Under the pieces are notes generated by a model that saw only the letters and a list, made by a program, of their open reading frames with translations, ran no database searches and was not told the origin of the DNA. 64,000 nt of DNA from Flavobacterium sp. Root420 (GTDB lineage: Bacteria; Bacteroidota; Bacteroidia; Flavobacteriales; Flavobacteriaceae), in assembly GCF_001427905.1 (NCBI RefSeq), contig NZ_LMEF01000034.1, positions 109,329 through 173,328 on the forward strand. Reading direction: 5' to 3'. Positions 16,377 to 25,763 of the stretch are shown here, piece after piece. Each line of letters begins with the position of its first letter. Within the stretch, counting starts at the first letter, position 1. The position numbers and the translations under genes are program-made.

Positions 16377-17873
16377 ATGTCGATTAAATCTGTAGCAGCA
16401 AAATTATTTGCCAGCAAAATATATCATCAAACGCAGGCATGGGCCAATAAACCTGTCGAAACACAACAAGCTGTTTTCAAGAGTTTAATTAAAAATGCTA
16501 AAGATACCGAATTTGGAAAAGATCATCATTTTGCCAGTATAAAAACATTTGAAGATTTTCAAAAGAACGTTCCCGTTCGTGATTATGAAGATTTGAAGCA
16601 CTATATCGAAAAGGTTAAAATTGGCGAAGAAAACATTCTTTGGAAAGGAAAACCATTATATTTTGCCAAAACCTCAGGAACCACTTCCGGAGCAAAATAT
16701 ATTCCGCTTACCAAAGAATCTATGCCGACGCATGTAAATGCGGCTCGTAATGCTATTTTGCATTATATTCACGAAACCGGAAATGCCGATTTTGTTGACG
16801 GAAAAATGATTTTTTTGCAGGGAAGCCCTATTTTAACTGAAAAATACGGAATTAAATTTGGAAGACTTTCCGGAATTGTTGCACATTTTGTTCCAAAATA
16901 TTTGCAAAAAAACAGAATGCCATCCTGGGAAACAAATTGCATTGAAGACTGGGAAACTAAAGTAAATGCAATTGTAGATGAAACAATCAAAAAAAACATG
17001 TCTGTTATTTCAGGAATTCCATCCTGGGTGCAAATGTACTTTGAGCGTTTACAGGAGAAAAGCGGTGGAAAAAAGATAAGTGAAATATTTAAAAACTTTA
17101 ATTTGTTTATTTACGGGGGGGTAAATTACGAGCCATACCGCGCCAAATTTGAACAAATGATTGGTAAAAAAGTGGATAGTATTGAACTGTTCCCGGCCTC
17201 TGAAGGTTTTTTTGCTTATCAGTCCCGAAATTTCGGGATCAAAAATGAAGAAGGAATGTTGTTGTTATTGAATTCCGGAATTTTCTACGAATTTATTAAA
17301 AGCGATGAATTTTTCGAACCAAATCCAAAAAGTTACACTGTTGGAGAAGTTGAGGTTGGAATAAATTATGCTTTGATCGTTTCGACAAATGCCGGGCTTT
17401 GGCGTTATAATATTGGCGACACCGTTCAGTTTACCTCTTTATTTCCGCATCGTGTGATAGTTTCGGGTCGAATTAAACATTTTATTTCTGCTTTTGGCGA
17501 ACACGTTATTGCCAACGAAGTTGAAAATGCCATGAAAGAAGCAACTGCAGGAACGAAAATCGTAATTAACGAATTTACAGTAGCACCTCAAATAAATCCG
17601 TCAAGCGGATTGCCGTATCACGAATGGTTTATTGAATTCGAAAATGAACCTGAAAATAGGGAAGCTTTCGCCGAAGCAATTGATGATTCAATGCGAAAAC
17701 AAAACATTTACTACGATGATTTGATTACCGGAAATGTTTTGAGAAAAGTGGTTGTAACCAAAGTGTCTAAAAATGGTTTTCAGGAATATATGAAATCGCA
17801 GGGAAAATTAGGCGGACAGAATAAAATTCCGAGATTGTCGAATGATAGAAAGATTGCAGATAATTTGAAATAA
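16377..17873 (+). CDS. GH3-family acyl-adenylating enzyme
   Basis: A 498-residue protein of the GH3 superfamily, named after plant auxin-conjugating enzymes. The ATP-binding phosphate loop TSGTTSGAKYIPLT is at 99-112, and a second motif region FPASEGFFAYQ lies near 273. C-terminal GEHV and RYNIGD sequences match the adenylate-forming fold. Family enzymes activate carboxylic acids as adenylates and transfer them to amines; bacterial substrates are mostly unknown. It lies between the M23-like anchor gene and a small protein gene (9-base gap), probably one operon. Confidence 0.88.
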   Translation: MSIKSVAAKLFASKIYHQTQAWANKPVETQQAVFKSLIKNAKDTEFGKDHHFASIKTFEDFQKNVPVRDYEDLKHYIEKVKIGEENILWKGKPLYFAKTSGTTSGAKYIPLTKESMPTHVNAARNAILHYIHETGNADFVDGKMIFLQGSPILTEKYGIKFGRLSGIVAHFVPKYLQKNRMPSWETNCIEDWETKVNAIVDETIKKNMSVISGIPSWVQMYFERLQEKSGGKKISEIFKNFNLFIYGGVNYEPYRAKFEQMIGKKVDSIELFPASEGFFAYQSRNFGIKNEEGMLLLLNSGIFYEFIKSDEFFEPNPKSYTVGEVEVGINYALIVSTNAGLWRYNIGDTVQFTSLFPHRVIVSGRIKHFISAFGEHVIANEVENAMKEATAGTKIVINEFTVAPQINPSSGLPYHEWFIEFENEPENREAFAEAIDDSMRKQNIYYDDLITGNVLRKVVVTKVSKNGFQEYMKSQGKLGGQNKIPRLSNDRKIADNLK

Positions 17874-17882
17874 AGACAGAAT

Positions 17883-18272
17883 TTGGATTTTCACTTACCT
17901 TATGAACAAATTAGAAAAAGAGATTGTGATTTTATAGTCCAATATCGTTTTTTTTCTGCAGAAGAAGGCGGAAGGCCAATTGGAAATCCAGTTCAGGGAT
18001 ATCGTTCTGATTTTATGTATTCTGGCGATGAAAAAGCCAAACAACAATGGATGATCTGGCCAGAATTTTTGGATAATGAAGACAATATCATTTTAGATAA
18101 ATCATTACGAGTTTCGACTTCAGGAAAGGCAAAAATGTGGGTATTAAATGAAGCACTGATAGAACTTCATAAAGGACGAATTAAAATTGGATTAAAAGCC
18201 TTTTTTATGGAAGGACGATATATAGTAGCAGAATGTGAAGTCATTCAAATTGTAAATCCTAATTTGAAATAA
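17883..18272 (+). CDS. small conserved protein with EF-Tu-barrel-like features
   Basis: A 129-residue protein starting at TTG (17883), 9 bases after the GH3 stop codon; no upstream ATG fits. The phrases FIVQYRFFSAEEGGRPIGNPVQGYRSDFMY and MEGRYIVAECEVIQI resemble the third beta-barrel of elongation factor Tu, where R-x-x-x-x-x-G-Y-R occurs. It lacks a GTPase domain. A stand-alone small barrel of unknown role is the likely meaning; the resemblance is by eye only. Probably co-transcribed with the GH3 gene. Confidence 0.65.
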   Translation: MDFHLPYEQIRKRDCDFIVQYRFFSAEEGGRPIGNPVQGYRSDFMYSGDEKAKQQWMIWPEFLDNEDNIILDKSLRVSTSGKAKMWVLNEALIELHKGRIKIGLKAFFMEGRYIVAECEVIQIVNPNLK

Positions 18273-18390
18273 ACGTTATAATTAAATCACATTTCTAGTT
18301 TTAGCCTAAAATAATATTAATATTTCCTACTTTCGTTTGTCGAAAGTTAGAATGATCTTTACTATTTCGAAGATTTTAAAATAAAAAAGC

Positions 18391-20070
18391 ATGAAAGAAA
18401 CCAAACATATATCAAGATCAAGAGCGCAGGAATCATCTGCAGCGATAGAAAAAATGTACATTACAATGCGTCACCTGTTCAACCGTGGTTTTTATAAGCC
18501 AATGGGAGTTTCTGGTGACAGTTTACGTGAATCTTTATTGGCATTACGTCCTGAGATTTACGGAAATATAGGCGAAGAAAAAGTAGAATTAAACGGACTT
18601 TTGTACGTTATCGAACGTCTTCCGATAGGAATCGAACAATGCCGTTTTATCAATTTAACTTCAGATGAAGGGTATTCGAAATCGCATTTTCAGGCCATTG
18701 TTCCTCCAAAAAGAAGACGAAATTGTTACCGAATCGATGAGGAACAAATGAATGTTGAAATCACGCGTGGACGCTCAGACATCTACGATATTTTAACGCA
18801 TTTGACTTTTATTTTCATCGAATCACACAAAATAAAAAACAGGGTTTTATTAGATGACGGCGGCGAAGTTTCGCGCGATTGGCTGAAACTGGAACAAGCG
18901 GTTATGCAGACTAAAAAACTGCCTTTGATCGAAAAAGAAAAAGCAATTTCGCATGTTGCGAATATTTTAGGACGAACTTTTGAAGAGGTTTTAGATATTT
19001 ACGACGCCTTCGGATCTGAAAATGCTCCGGATCGTTTCCTTCATGTTATTTATTGGTTAGGGAAATTAGCAATAGAAGAAGTAATTGAAAACAATAAAAG
19101 AACAATTACGTTCAGTCCGGTATTAAGAGAGCGTTTAGGACACCACATTCACGGAGAAATTTGGGCGACCAATATTAAAGAAGTTCTAAAAGCTAATAAT
19201 CTTTTAAAAAGACCAATTCACGTAATTAGTGCGAACATGCATAGCGTTATGAATTCGATTTTTGCAACTCCGTTGTTGAAAACGAAATTCAAAGACAAGT
19301 CCGATTTCTTTATTTATGAAGAATTAAGCAAGTCTGGCGCAAAAGAAGTTAGAGCTCACGTTGAAGAACTGGCTTTGAAAAACGGAATGATTTCCTTACC
19401 GGATACCTCAGGAACCAATATCGATGTTCAGATTTTTGATACAGCCAAAATTGACTGGACAAAAACCGCTTTTACCTATGCGAATGTTGACGAAGAAAAA
19501 CCGGTTATTATTGTAATGGATTATGCGTTTGGCGAACAGGCATACGAAACCATCGACGAGCTTTTAAAACCGTATAAAAAAGATACTTTATTGAATGTTC
19601 AGTCGGTTTCGATTATGGGAAAAGCCGGAATTTTGGAAGGCGGAAAAGGAGATATTATGATTCCAACGGCACATATAAACGAAGGAACTGCTGATAATTA
19701 TTTCTTCGAAAATGAATTAACAGGTGCTATGTTTGAAGGAAATGACATTGCTGTCTTTGAAGGTGCAATGGTTACCGTTTTGGGAACGTCATTGCAAAAC
19801 AGAGATTTATTGAAATTTTTCCATGAATCGACCTGGGGTGTAATTGGACTTGAAATGGAAGGTTCTTATTATCAAAAAGCGATACAGTCGGCATCAAAAA
19901 TTAGAAAAAGTGTGCCGCACGATATTAAGGTTCGTTATGCTTATTATGCCTCGGATAATCCTTTGGAAACCGGAAGCACACTGGCTTCAGGCGGATTAGG
20001 AACAACTGGGGTAAAACCAACTTATTTGATTACCATTAAAATTTTGGAACAAATTTTCAGCGTAAAATAA
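18391..20070 (+). CDS. DUF6909-type protein with a nucleoside-phosphorylase-like C-terminus
   Basis: A 559-residue soluble protein that I place in the DUF6909 family of Bacteroidota. The N-terminal half is helical. The C-terminal half carries features of the purine nucleoside phosphorylase/AMP nucleosidase fold: SVSIMGKAGILEGGKGDIMIPTAH (a Gly-rich phosphate-loop-like region near 405-428) and WGVIGLEMEGSYY (near 490-502), where E-M-E is the ribose-binding motif of that superfamily. A nucleosidase-like activity is therefore plausible but unproven. It lies 8 bases upstream of the polysaccharide cluster and may be co-transcribed with its Wzz-like gene. Confidence 0.75.
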   Translation: MKETKHISRSRAQESSAAIEKMYITMRHLFNRGFYKPMGVSGDSLRESLLALRPEIYGNIGEEKVELNGLLYVIERLPIGIEQCRFINLTSDEGYSKSHFQAIVPPKRRRNCYRIDEEQMNVEITRGRSDIYDILTHLTFIFIESHKIKNRVLLDDGGEVSRDWLKLEQAVMQTKKLPLIEKEKAISHVANILGRTFEEVLDIYDAFGSENAPDRFLHVIYWLGKLAIEEVIENNKRTITFSPVLRERLGHHIHGEIWATNIKEVLKANNLLKRPIHVISANMHSVMNSIFATPLLKTKFKDKSDFFIYEELSKSGAKEVRAHVEELALKNGMISLPDTSGTNIDVQIFDTAKIDWTKTAFTYANVDEEKPVIIVMDYAFGEQAYETIDELLKPYKKDTLLNVQSVSIMGKAGILEGGKGDIMIPTAHINEGTADNYFFENELTGAMFEGNDIAVFEGAMVTVLGTSLQNRDLLKFFHESTWGVIGLEMEGSYYQKAIQSASKIRKSVPHDIKVRYAYYASDNPLETGSTLASGGLGTTGVKPTYLITIKILEQIFSVK

Positions 20071-20077
20071 AAGATAA

Positions 20078-21064
20078 ATGAGTACAAAAGTACCCCAAAA
20101 TAATTCTGATCAGGAAATAGATATTTTTCAACTTTCAAGAAGCATTAACAGTTTTTTTGATCGTGTGAACAGGTCTGTTTTTAGAGCGATTCAGTTTTTT
20201 ATTCGAAACTGGATTGTAGTGCTAGTTTTGGTGGTACTTGGAGCTGCGCTTGGATTTTATTTAGACTCCAATAAAAAATCATACAATAATCAGGTTGTGG
20301 TAACGCCAAACTTTGAAAGTGTCGATTATTTGTACGCAAAAATAGATTTGATACAATCTAAAATTGTGGCCGGAGATTTGGATTTCCTGAAAAACACAGT
20401 TGGAATACCGAATCCGCAGACAATTCGAAATATTGAAATTAAACCGGTTGCAGACGTTTATAAATTTATTGAAGACAAAGAACAAAACTTTGAACTCATA
20501 AAATTAATGGCTGAGGTTGGCGAAGTAAAAAAGGTTTTAGAAGACAATGTTACAAGTAAAAACTACACCTATCACACCATTTCATTTGTTTCAAGTGGAA
20601 CTACAAACGAAAAGGAAGTTGTAGAACCTTTATTGAAATACCTGAATAATTCGGATTATTTTAATTCCATTCAGAAAATAGGATATAAAAATCTGGAACG
20701 TGAAATCGCTCAAAACGACACTATAATTGCGCAAATAGACCAGGTTTTGAACGGTCTTTCGAGTACTGCAAAAAACAATGGTAAAAATGAGAAATTGGTT
20801 TATTATAGTGAGAATTTACAACTAAACGATATTATAAAAACCAAACAAAAATTAGTTACAGAACAGGGAAAAAACAGGTTCAGATTAATTAGTTTTGATA
20901 AAACGATCAAAGAAATTAATGCAACGCTCAACATAAATGAAAGTAAAACAGTAAACGGCCATTTTAAAATTTGGCTGCCACTTTTCTTTATTTTTCTTTT
21001 TGTTATGGTTAGCATGTTCAAAAAATTCTATCGCAGACAGCATGCAGTATCAAAAGCGAATTAA
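20078..21064 (+). CDS. Wzz-like polysaccharide chain-length determinant
   Basis: A 328-residue protein with the Wzz topology: a short cytoplasmic start, a membrane helix at about 43-62, a large periplasmic region rich in coiled coil, and a second membrane helix at about 297-316 before a basic tail. Such proteins set the chain length of O-antigen or capsule made by the Wzx/Wzy route. No cytoplasmic tyrosine-kinase domain is fused. It heads a cluster with a flippase, glycosyltransferases and polymerase-like proteins. Confidence 0.85.
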   Translation: MSTKVPQNNSDQEIDIFQLSRSINSFFDRVNRSVFRAIQFFIRNWIVVLVLVVLGAALGFYLDSNKKSYNNQVVVTPNFESVDYLYAKIDLIQSKIVAGDLDFLKNTVGIPNPQTIRNIEIKPVADVYKFIEDKEQNFELIKLMAEVGEVKKVLEDNVTSKNYTYHTISFVSSGTTNEKEVVEPLLKYLNNSDYFNSIQKIGYKNLEREIAQNDTIIAQIDQVLNGLSSTAKNNGKNEKLVYYSENLQLNDIIKTKQKLVTEQGKNRFRLISFDKTIKEINATLNINESKTVNGHFKIWLPLFFIFLFVMVSMFKKFYRRQHAVSKAN

Positions 21065-21075
21065 CTTTAAAGCAA

Positions 21076-22380
21076 TTGAAAACCAATCCTATTTATGAAC
21101 GCCTTTCGCAAAATCCATTTTTAAGACAAAGTTTTGGCACTTTGTTTTTAAGAATTTTTGGGGTTCTTTTATTATTTGGTTTTACAGTATTTTTGACAAA
21201 ATCCTACAGTCCAAAATTGGTAGGACAATATGATTTTGCCAGATCATTTCTCTTAGCTATTGGAACCATTTGTTTATTGGGATTCGATTTGTCGATTTTA
21301 TATTTTAAAGGAAAATTAGCAAGCCTGGGTGCTCTCGAAGAATTAAAAAAAGTATACCTAAAAATGGTTGCAATGCTTTTTGCGACTTCAGTTATTGCTT
21401 TGGTAATAATTTTGTTGATAGACGAAAAAACAATCAATAATTATTTTGGAGATCCGGAGGTTTATTCCATTTTTTTAAAAGCAGCAGTAACCTTGTTTTT
21501 TTACGGATTAGCGACTTTAAATATTGAAGTTATCAGGGCCTTGGATAAACTATATATTGCAGAGTTATTTAGAAATATCATTAAATATATTCCGCTAATT
21601 ATTGGTTCAATCGTTTTGTTTTATTGGCACAAAGAAACCTATTTGGTTGATGTTTTTTTAATTGGATTTGTATTTCTTGCCTTAATTAGCACCATTTTGA
21701 TTTTTAATTATTTCAACAAAACAAAGCCGCTAAAAACAACAACTTTTTTTTCGCATAAAGATGTTTTTTTAAAGTCCTATCCAATGGCAATCAGCGGTAT
21801 GGCTATATTTTTACTAATGTGTTTTGATATCATGTTTCTGAAAAAATATCGGAATGACGAGACAGTAGCTTTTTATTCAGTTGGAGTTAAAATAATGACG
21901 ATTATTTCGGTTGTAATTTTAACCATAAACATTACGGTTTCGGCTAAAATTTCAGAATATTTTGCCAGTCAGAATAAAGTAGAATTAACAAAAATAGTTC
22001 AGAACTGCGCTCGCTTAATCTTCGGAATAACATTTCCAATAATCGTTATGATCAGTATTTTTTCAGAATATATTTTGTCTTTTTTCGGACACCAATATGT
22101 AGTGGCTAAAGAAGCATTTCTGATTTTAATAATTGGTCAGGGAATTTGTTCTGCATTTGGCGCGGCTTCGGTTTATTTGAATATGACCGGAAGACAACAT
22201 ACTTTTCAGGTAATTTTAATTTTGGCGGTTGTGCTTAATTTTGTTTTAAACCGATTTTTAATTCCGCAATACGGAATGACCGGAGCAGCAATTGCATTTG
22301 TTTCCGCTTCTTTTTTCTGGAATTTAGTTGTGGCAATTGTTATTTATCAGAAAGATAAAATAAAAGTTTTTTTGAATTAA
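21076..22380 (+). CDS. Wzx-type oligosaccharide flippase
   Basis: A 434-residue membrane protein with about 12 hydrophobic segments of the MVF/polysaccharide-synthesis superfamily. The N-terminal FLRIFGVLLLFGFTVFLTKSYSPKLVGQYDFARS pattern (helix 1, then G-x-Y-D/S-x-A-R-S) is typical of Wzx. It would move lipid-linked oligosaccharide across the inner membrane. The start is a TTG at 21076, 12 bases past the Wzz-like gene's stop. A second flippase of the same superfamily occurs at 57318. Confidence 0.9.
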   Translation: MKTNPIYERLSQNPFLRQSFGTLFLRIFGVLLLFGFTVFLTKSYSPKLVGQYDFARSFLLAIGTICLLGFDLSILYFKGKLASLGALEELKKVYLKMVAMLFATSVIALVIILLIDEKTINNYFGDPEVYSIFLKAAVTLFFYGLATLNIEVIRALDKLYIAELFRNIIKYIPLIIGSIVLFYWHKETYLVDVFLIGFVFLALISTILIFNYFNKTKPLKTTTFFSHKDVFLKSYPMAISGMAIFLLMCFDIMFLKKYRNDETVAFYSVGVKIMTIISVVILTINITVSAKISEYFASQNKVELTKIVQNCARLIFGITFPIIVMISIFSEYILSFFGHQYVVAKEAFLILIIGQGICSAFGAASVYLNMTGRQHTFQVILILAVVLNFVLNRFLIPQYGMTGAAIAFVSASFFWNLVVAIVIYQKDKIKVFLN

Positions 22381-22386
22381 TTGGAA

Positions 22387-23406
22387 ATGAGTAGTCAAAA
22401 AGAAAATATCTTTTTTAGCATTATTGTGCCGGTTTACAATGTTGAGGGCTATTTGGCTCAATGTTTAGAAAGCATTTTATGCCAAACCTTTTCTAATTTT
22501 GAACTCATTTTAATCAACGACGGATCTACTGATTCTTCTTTGGAAATTTGCCAACAGTATCGACAAAACTTCCATCAAATAAGATTAATTGATCAAAAAA
22601 ACGGAGGCTTGTCTGAAGCCAGAAACAAAGGAATATTAGCGGCAAAAGGCGACTATATAATTTTTACAGATAGTGATGATTATTGGATAGGAAATGAAGT
22701 TTTGCAGGATTTAAATAATTTAATAAAAGAATCAAATCCGGATTTAGTTATACACGAAGAAAGCAGATTTTTTTCAGAAAAAGATGTTGCTTGTAAATAC
22801 AATCAAAGATTTATAAAAAACAAAAGTGGAAGAGTTGAAGATGAAATCCTAAATCTGGTTTACTATGATTTATATGTAGCTTCGGCCTGGGATAAAGTAA
22901 TTAAAAGATCTATTCTGATTGACAATCAATTGTTTTTTCCTGTCGGAAGAAAATCAGAAGATATCGAATGGTGTGCAAAACTTTTACAGCATATAAAGAC
23001 TTACAGTATTTATCCAAAATCATTTTACACGTATCGCCAAGTACGTCAGGGCTCTATAACGGCAGCAGTAAGCGCAAAACATATTGAAGATGTTTATGCA
23101 ATGGTAAAAGAAGGTTTAAGTTCGAAAAGCGCAACATCTGAAACAATAAACAAAGCAATAGAAAATTATTGGGCCTGCAATTATGTTGTAATTTTAAAAG
23201 ACTTTTATGTTTTGTCTTCTAAAACACAAAATCAAATTTGGAATGATTTGGTTTCCTGGAAATATTTGCTTCAAAAAGGACGAAACATTAAGGTTGATAA
23301 AGTCATGAAGTTTTATTCATTTTTGTCTTTCAAAGCTTTGATTTTCTTTTTGAACGGATATAGAATAAAAACAGTTTTCTTTAAAAAATACAGAACTCTG
23401 AAGTAA
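22387..23406 (+). CDS. family 2 glycosyltransferase
   Basis: A 339-residue GT-A fold transferase. FFSIIVPVYNVEGYLAQCLESILCQTFSNFELILINDGSTD is the classical GT2 opening. The metal-binding D-x-D equivalent is TDSDDYW, and GLSEARNKG follows the family pattern. I take the ATG at 22387; a TTG at 22381 directly abuts the flippase stop codon and is an alternative. It likely adds one sugar of the surface polysaccharide repeat. Confidence 0.92.
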   Translation: MSSQKENIFFSIIVPVYNVEGYLAQCLESILCQTFSNFELILINDGSTDSSLEICQQYRQNFHQIRLIDQKNGGLSEARNKGILAAKGDYIIFTDSDDYWIGNEVLQDLNNLIKESNPDLVIHEESRFFSEKDVACKYNQRFIKNKSGRVEDEILNLVYYDLYVASAWDKVIKRSILIDNQLFFPVGRKSEDIEWCAKLLQHIKTYSIYPKSFYTYRQVRQGSITAAVSAKHIEDVYAMVKEGLSSKSATSETINKAIENYWACNYVVILKDFYVLSSKTQNQIWNDLVSWKYLLQKGRNIKVDKVMKFYSFLSFKALIFFLNGYRIKTVFFKKYRTLK

Positions 23407-23422
23407 CGGAGACAATTTTATT

Positions 23423-24487
23423 ATGCAGATTTTAATCAAAAAAAGTACCGCAGCATTTTTGCTCATTGCCTCAGCTAATTTAGTTGTGGCATTTTTGGCT
23501 TTTTTTGTTTTGCCTCCAAAGTTTTTCTACGATACCGCCATAATTATTTATGACAAGTATAATGAAATAGGCTATTTTGGAAGTTATCCGTTAACCATTT
23601 TGTTCTATAAAATTATTGGTTTTCGACATATTCCTTTTCCGATAATTGCACTTATTCAGTTTCCTATTTTAATGTATACTTTATATAAAATTGGAATTCC
23701 TGACAATTTCGAAAAGGTAAATATTAAAAACCTTTTAGTGTATTTGGGCATTTTTATGGTTGCAATTTTTATATCAATGCCTTCAAAAGAATTTATGACC
23801 TATTTGTTTATTGCCCTAATTGTTTTTGTGTGCAGCAATAAGCAATTTTCGTTTCGAAAAACCATATTGATTACTATTGTACTTTTAATTGTTTTTGGAG
23901 CGTTGTATCGTCCTTATTTTGCTTTAATTCCTATTGTTGGTGGCGGCATGTATCTGGTCAGTTTTATTAATTTTAAAAACAAAACTATAACAACCATTTT
24001 CTATGGTTTGCTTATTGTCGTTTTATTATCCTTAAGTTATGGCGTTTTAAAAGGCAAATATTTTTCAGAAATCAGCAGGGAACTTGTAAACAGTACCCGT
24101 ATGGCTTCTGGAGACGCCAACTCAATTATTACATCACCTGTAAAAACAGATACCTGGTACGGAGAAGTAATTAGTGTGTTTTATGGTTTTTTTACAGTCA
24201 ATCTACCTTTAAATGGTTTAAAACATATACTTTCACCACAAATTATTGTTTTCGTAATCTGGCAGCTTTTATTATTTTATATTCTTTTAGTAAGATTCTC
24301 AAAATGTTTAAAAGAAAGGAAAAAATACAAATATGAACTTTTAATCATGTTTATTTTATTTTCTTTTTTCATTCTTCAGGGTGTTTTTGAACCTGATTTG
24401 GGTTCGGCAATTCGACATAAAACGGGCATTTTTCCTTTAATCTATTTTGCATTATATTATGAACATTTCCGAAAAGAACTTCAATAA
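23423..24487 (+). CDS. EpsG/Wzy-like polytopic membrane protein
   Basis: A 354-residue protein with about nine or ten membrane segments. SMPSKEFMTYLFIALIV and RPYFALIPI in the middle and GSAIRHKTGIFPLIYFALYY near the end are reminiscent of EpsG- and Wzy-type polymerases, where conserved S-K-E and R-x-x-x-x-x-P motifs occur. Its position among glycosyltransferases supports a role in joining repeat units. Sequence alone does not prove polymerase activity. Its 3' end overlaps the next gene by 29 bases. Confidence 0.7.
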   Translation: MQILIKKSTAAFLLIASANLVVAFLAFFVLPPKFFYDTAIIIYDKYNEIGYFGSYPLTILFYKIIGFRHIPFPIIALIQFPILMYTLYKIGIPDNFEKVNIKNLLVYLGIFMVAIFISMPSKEFMTYLFIALIVFVCSNKQFSFRKTILITIVLLIVFGALYRPYFALIPIVGGGMYLVSFINFKNKTITTIFYGLLIVVLLSLSYGVLKGKYFSEISRELVNSTRMASGDANSIITSPVKTDTWYGEVISVFYGFFTVNLPLNGLKHILSPQIIVFVIWQLLLFYILLVRFSKCLKERKKYKYELLIMFILFSFFILQGVFEPDLGSAIRHKTGIFPLIYFALYYEHFRKELQ

Positions 24488-25763
24488 AATATTCCATGTT
24501 TTTTTGTGTTTGATCGCCATTGCGATGATTTTCAGAAAACCATGTTCATTGCTGATTATTTTGTTTGCGGCGTTTAATTTGATTTTCGCTAAAAAATTAA
24601 AATTTACCAGAACAGCATTGATTTTAATCGCTTGTATTGCTTCGCCAATTTTATTGGAATTACTGCTGTTTTGGAACAATGATTCTTTTGCAAAAGGTTT
24701 AAAAGCGATTGAGAAAAGTACTTCATTATTGATTTTTCCGCTGTTTATAATTGGAAATTATCGGCATGTAAATTTTTTAAAAATAGCAAAGACATATACG
24801 ATTGTTACAACGCTAATTATATTCTTTTTCTTTCTGAGATTTCTAATTGTTTATCCAGAATTAATGGATAAATATTTGAATGGAATCGATTTGTGGGAAA
24901 TGGGTTATCAATTTGCAGATAGCATTGGTATTCATGCACCGGCCTTAAACATGCATTTGGCATTTGTATCGGTTTGTGCCTTGTATTTTGTTTTTGAGAG
25001 TTTCAGGAATCATGAAAAAACGGTATTTAAAATCGTTAGTCTAATTGTTTTTGTATTTTCTTTTTTCTTCGTTCTTTTTGTAAATACGAGAATGGCATTG
25101 ATCAATGTTTTGTTCGGATTTTTGATTGTTTTCTTTTTTGAATTGAGATCGAAATTCAACACAAAAAAAATCGTCCTGACAGCTACAACTGTTCTTGTTT
25201 TGTTAGGAGGAATTACATTTTTCTTTGTTCAGAAGAATCCTTATATGAAAGAAAAATATTCTTCGGTAACTTTTGCGTATATGGATAAAGTGGGGAAGTT
25301 AGATGAAATTGATCATCCCGAAATTAAGGTCTTTAATTCGTTAGTAACAAGAGTTTCCATCTGGAAATCGGCTTCGGAATTGTCCGTGCAAAATCTTCCT
25401 TTTGGCGTTGGAGCTTCAGATGGAAAATCGGAATTAAATAAATATTATAAAGCAACCAATCAACAATTTTTGGCCAAATATGAATTTCCAACACACAATC
25501 AATTTCTTGATTTCTTATTGAAGTTTGGTATTCTTGGGCCTTTGGTAGTAATATTATATATTCTCACCATTGGTTATTTAGGCTATGATTTGAAAAACGG
25601 AATGATACTTTCTTTTTTCCTTATTTTCTTCACTTCAAATTTAACCGATGATTTTTTACTCCGCTTCGACGGAATTGCCTTCAGCGGATTATGGTTGTCG
25701 ATTTTTGGAAGCTATTGGTTGCAGCAAAAACTTACTCTTGATAAAGTGCCAGAAGCTGTTTAA
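24459..25763 (+). CDS. O-antigen ligase/polymerase family protein (WaaL/Wzy type)
   Basis: A 434-residue membrane protein with ten or more hydrophobic segments and a large outer loop (about 255-360). The loop holds PFGVGASDGKSELN and the FPTHNQFLDFLLKFG motif, whose Asn-His region is typical of the Wzy_C/O-antigen ligase family. I start it at the ATG 24459, which overlaps the previous gene. A TTG 12 bases earlier is possible. With the protein before it, the locus has two candidates for polymerase and ligase. Its end overlaps the convergent glycosyltransferase gene by 32 bases. Confidence 0.85.
   Translation: MNISEKNFNKIFHVFLCLIAIAMIFRKPCSLLIILFAAFNLIFAKKLKFTRTALILIACIASPILLELLLFWNNDSFAKGLKAIEKSTSLLIFPLFIIGNYRHVNFLKIAKTYTIVTTLIIFFFFLRFLIVYPELMDKYLNGIDLWEMGYQFADSIGIHAPALNMHLAFVSVCALYFVFESFRNHEKTVFKIVSLIVFVFSFFFVLFVNTRMALINVLFGFLIVFFFELRSKFNTKKIVLTATTVLVLLGGITFFFVQKNPYMKEKYSSVTFAYMDKVGKLDEIDHPEIKVFNSLVTRVSIWKSASELSVQNLPFGVGASDGKSELNKYYKATNQQFLAKYEFPTHNQFLDFLLKFGILGPLVVILYILTIGYLGYDLKNGMILSFFLIFFTSNLTDDFLLRFDGIAFSGLWLSIFGSYWLQQKLTLDKVPEAV

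Noticed and set aside
17224..17239. Palindrome TCCCGAAATTTCGGGA in the GH3-like gene
   Set aside because: It lies in well-conserved coding sequence and has no related copies nearby; probably chance.
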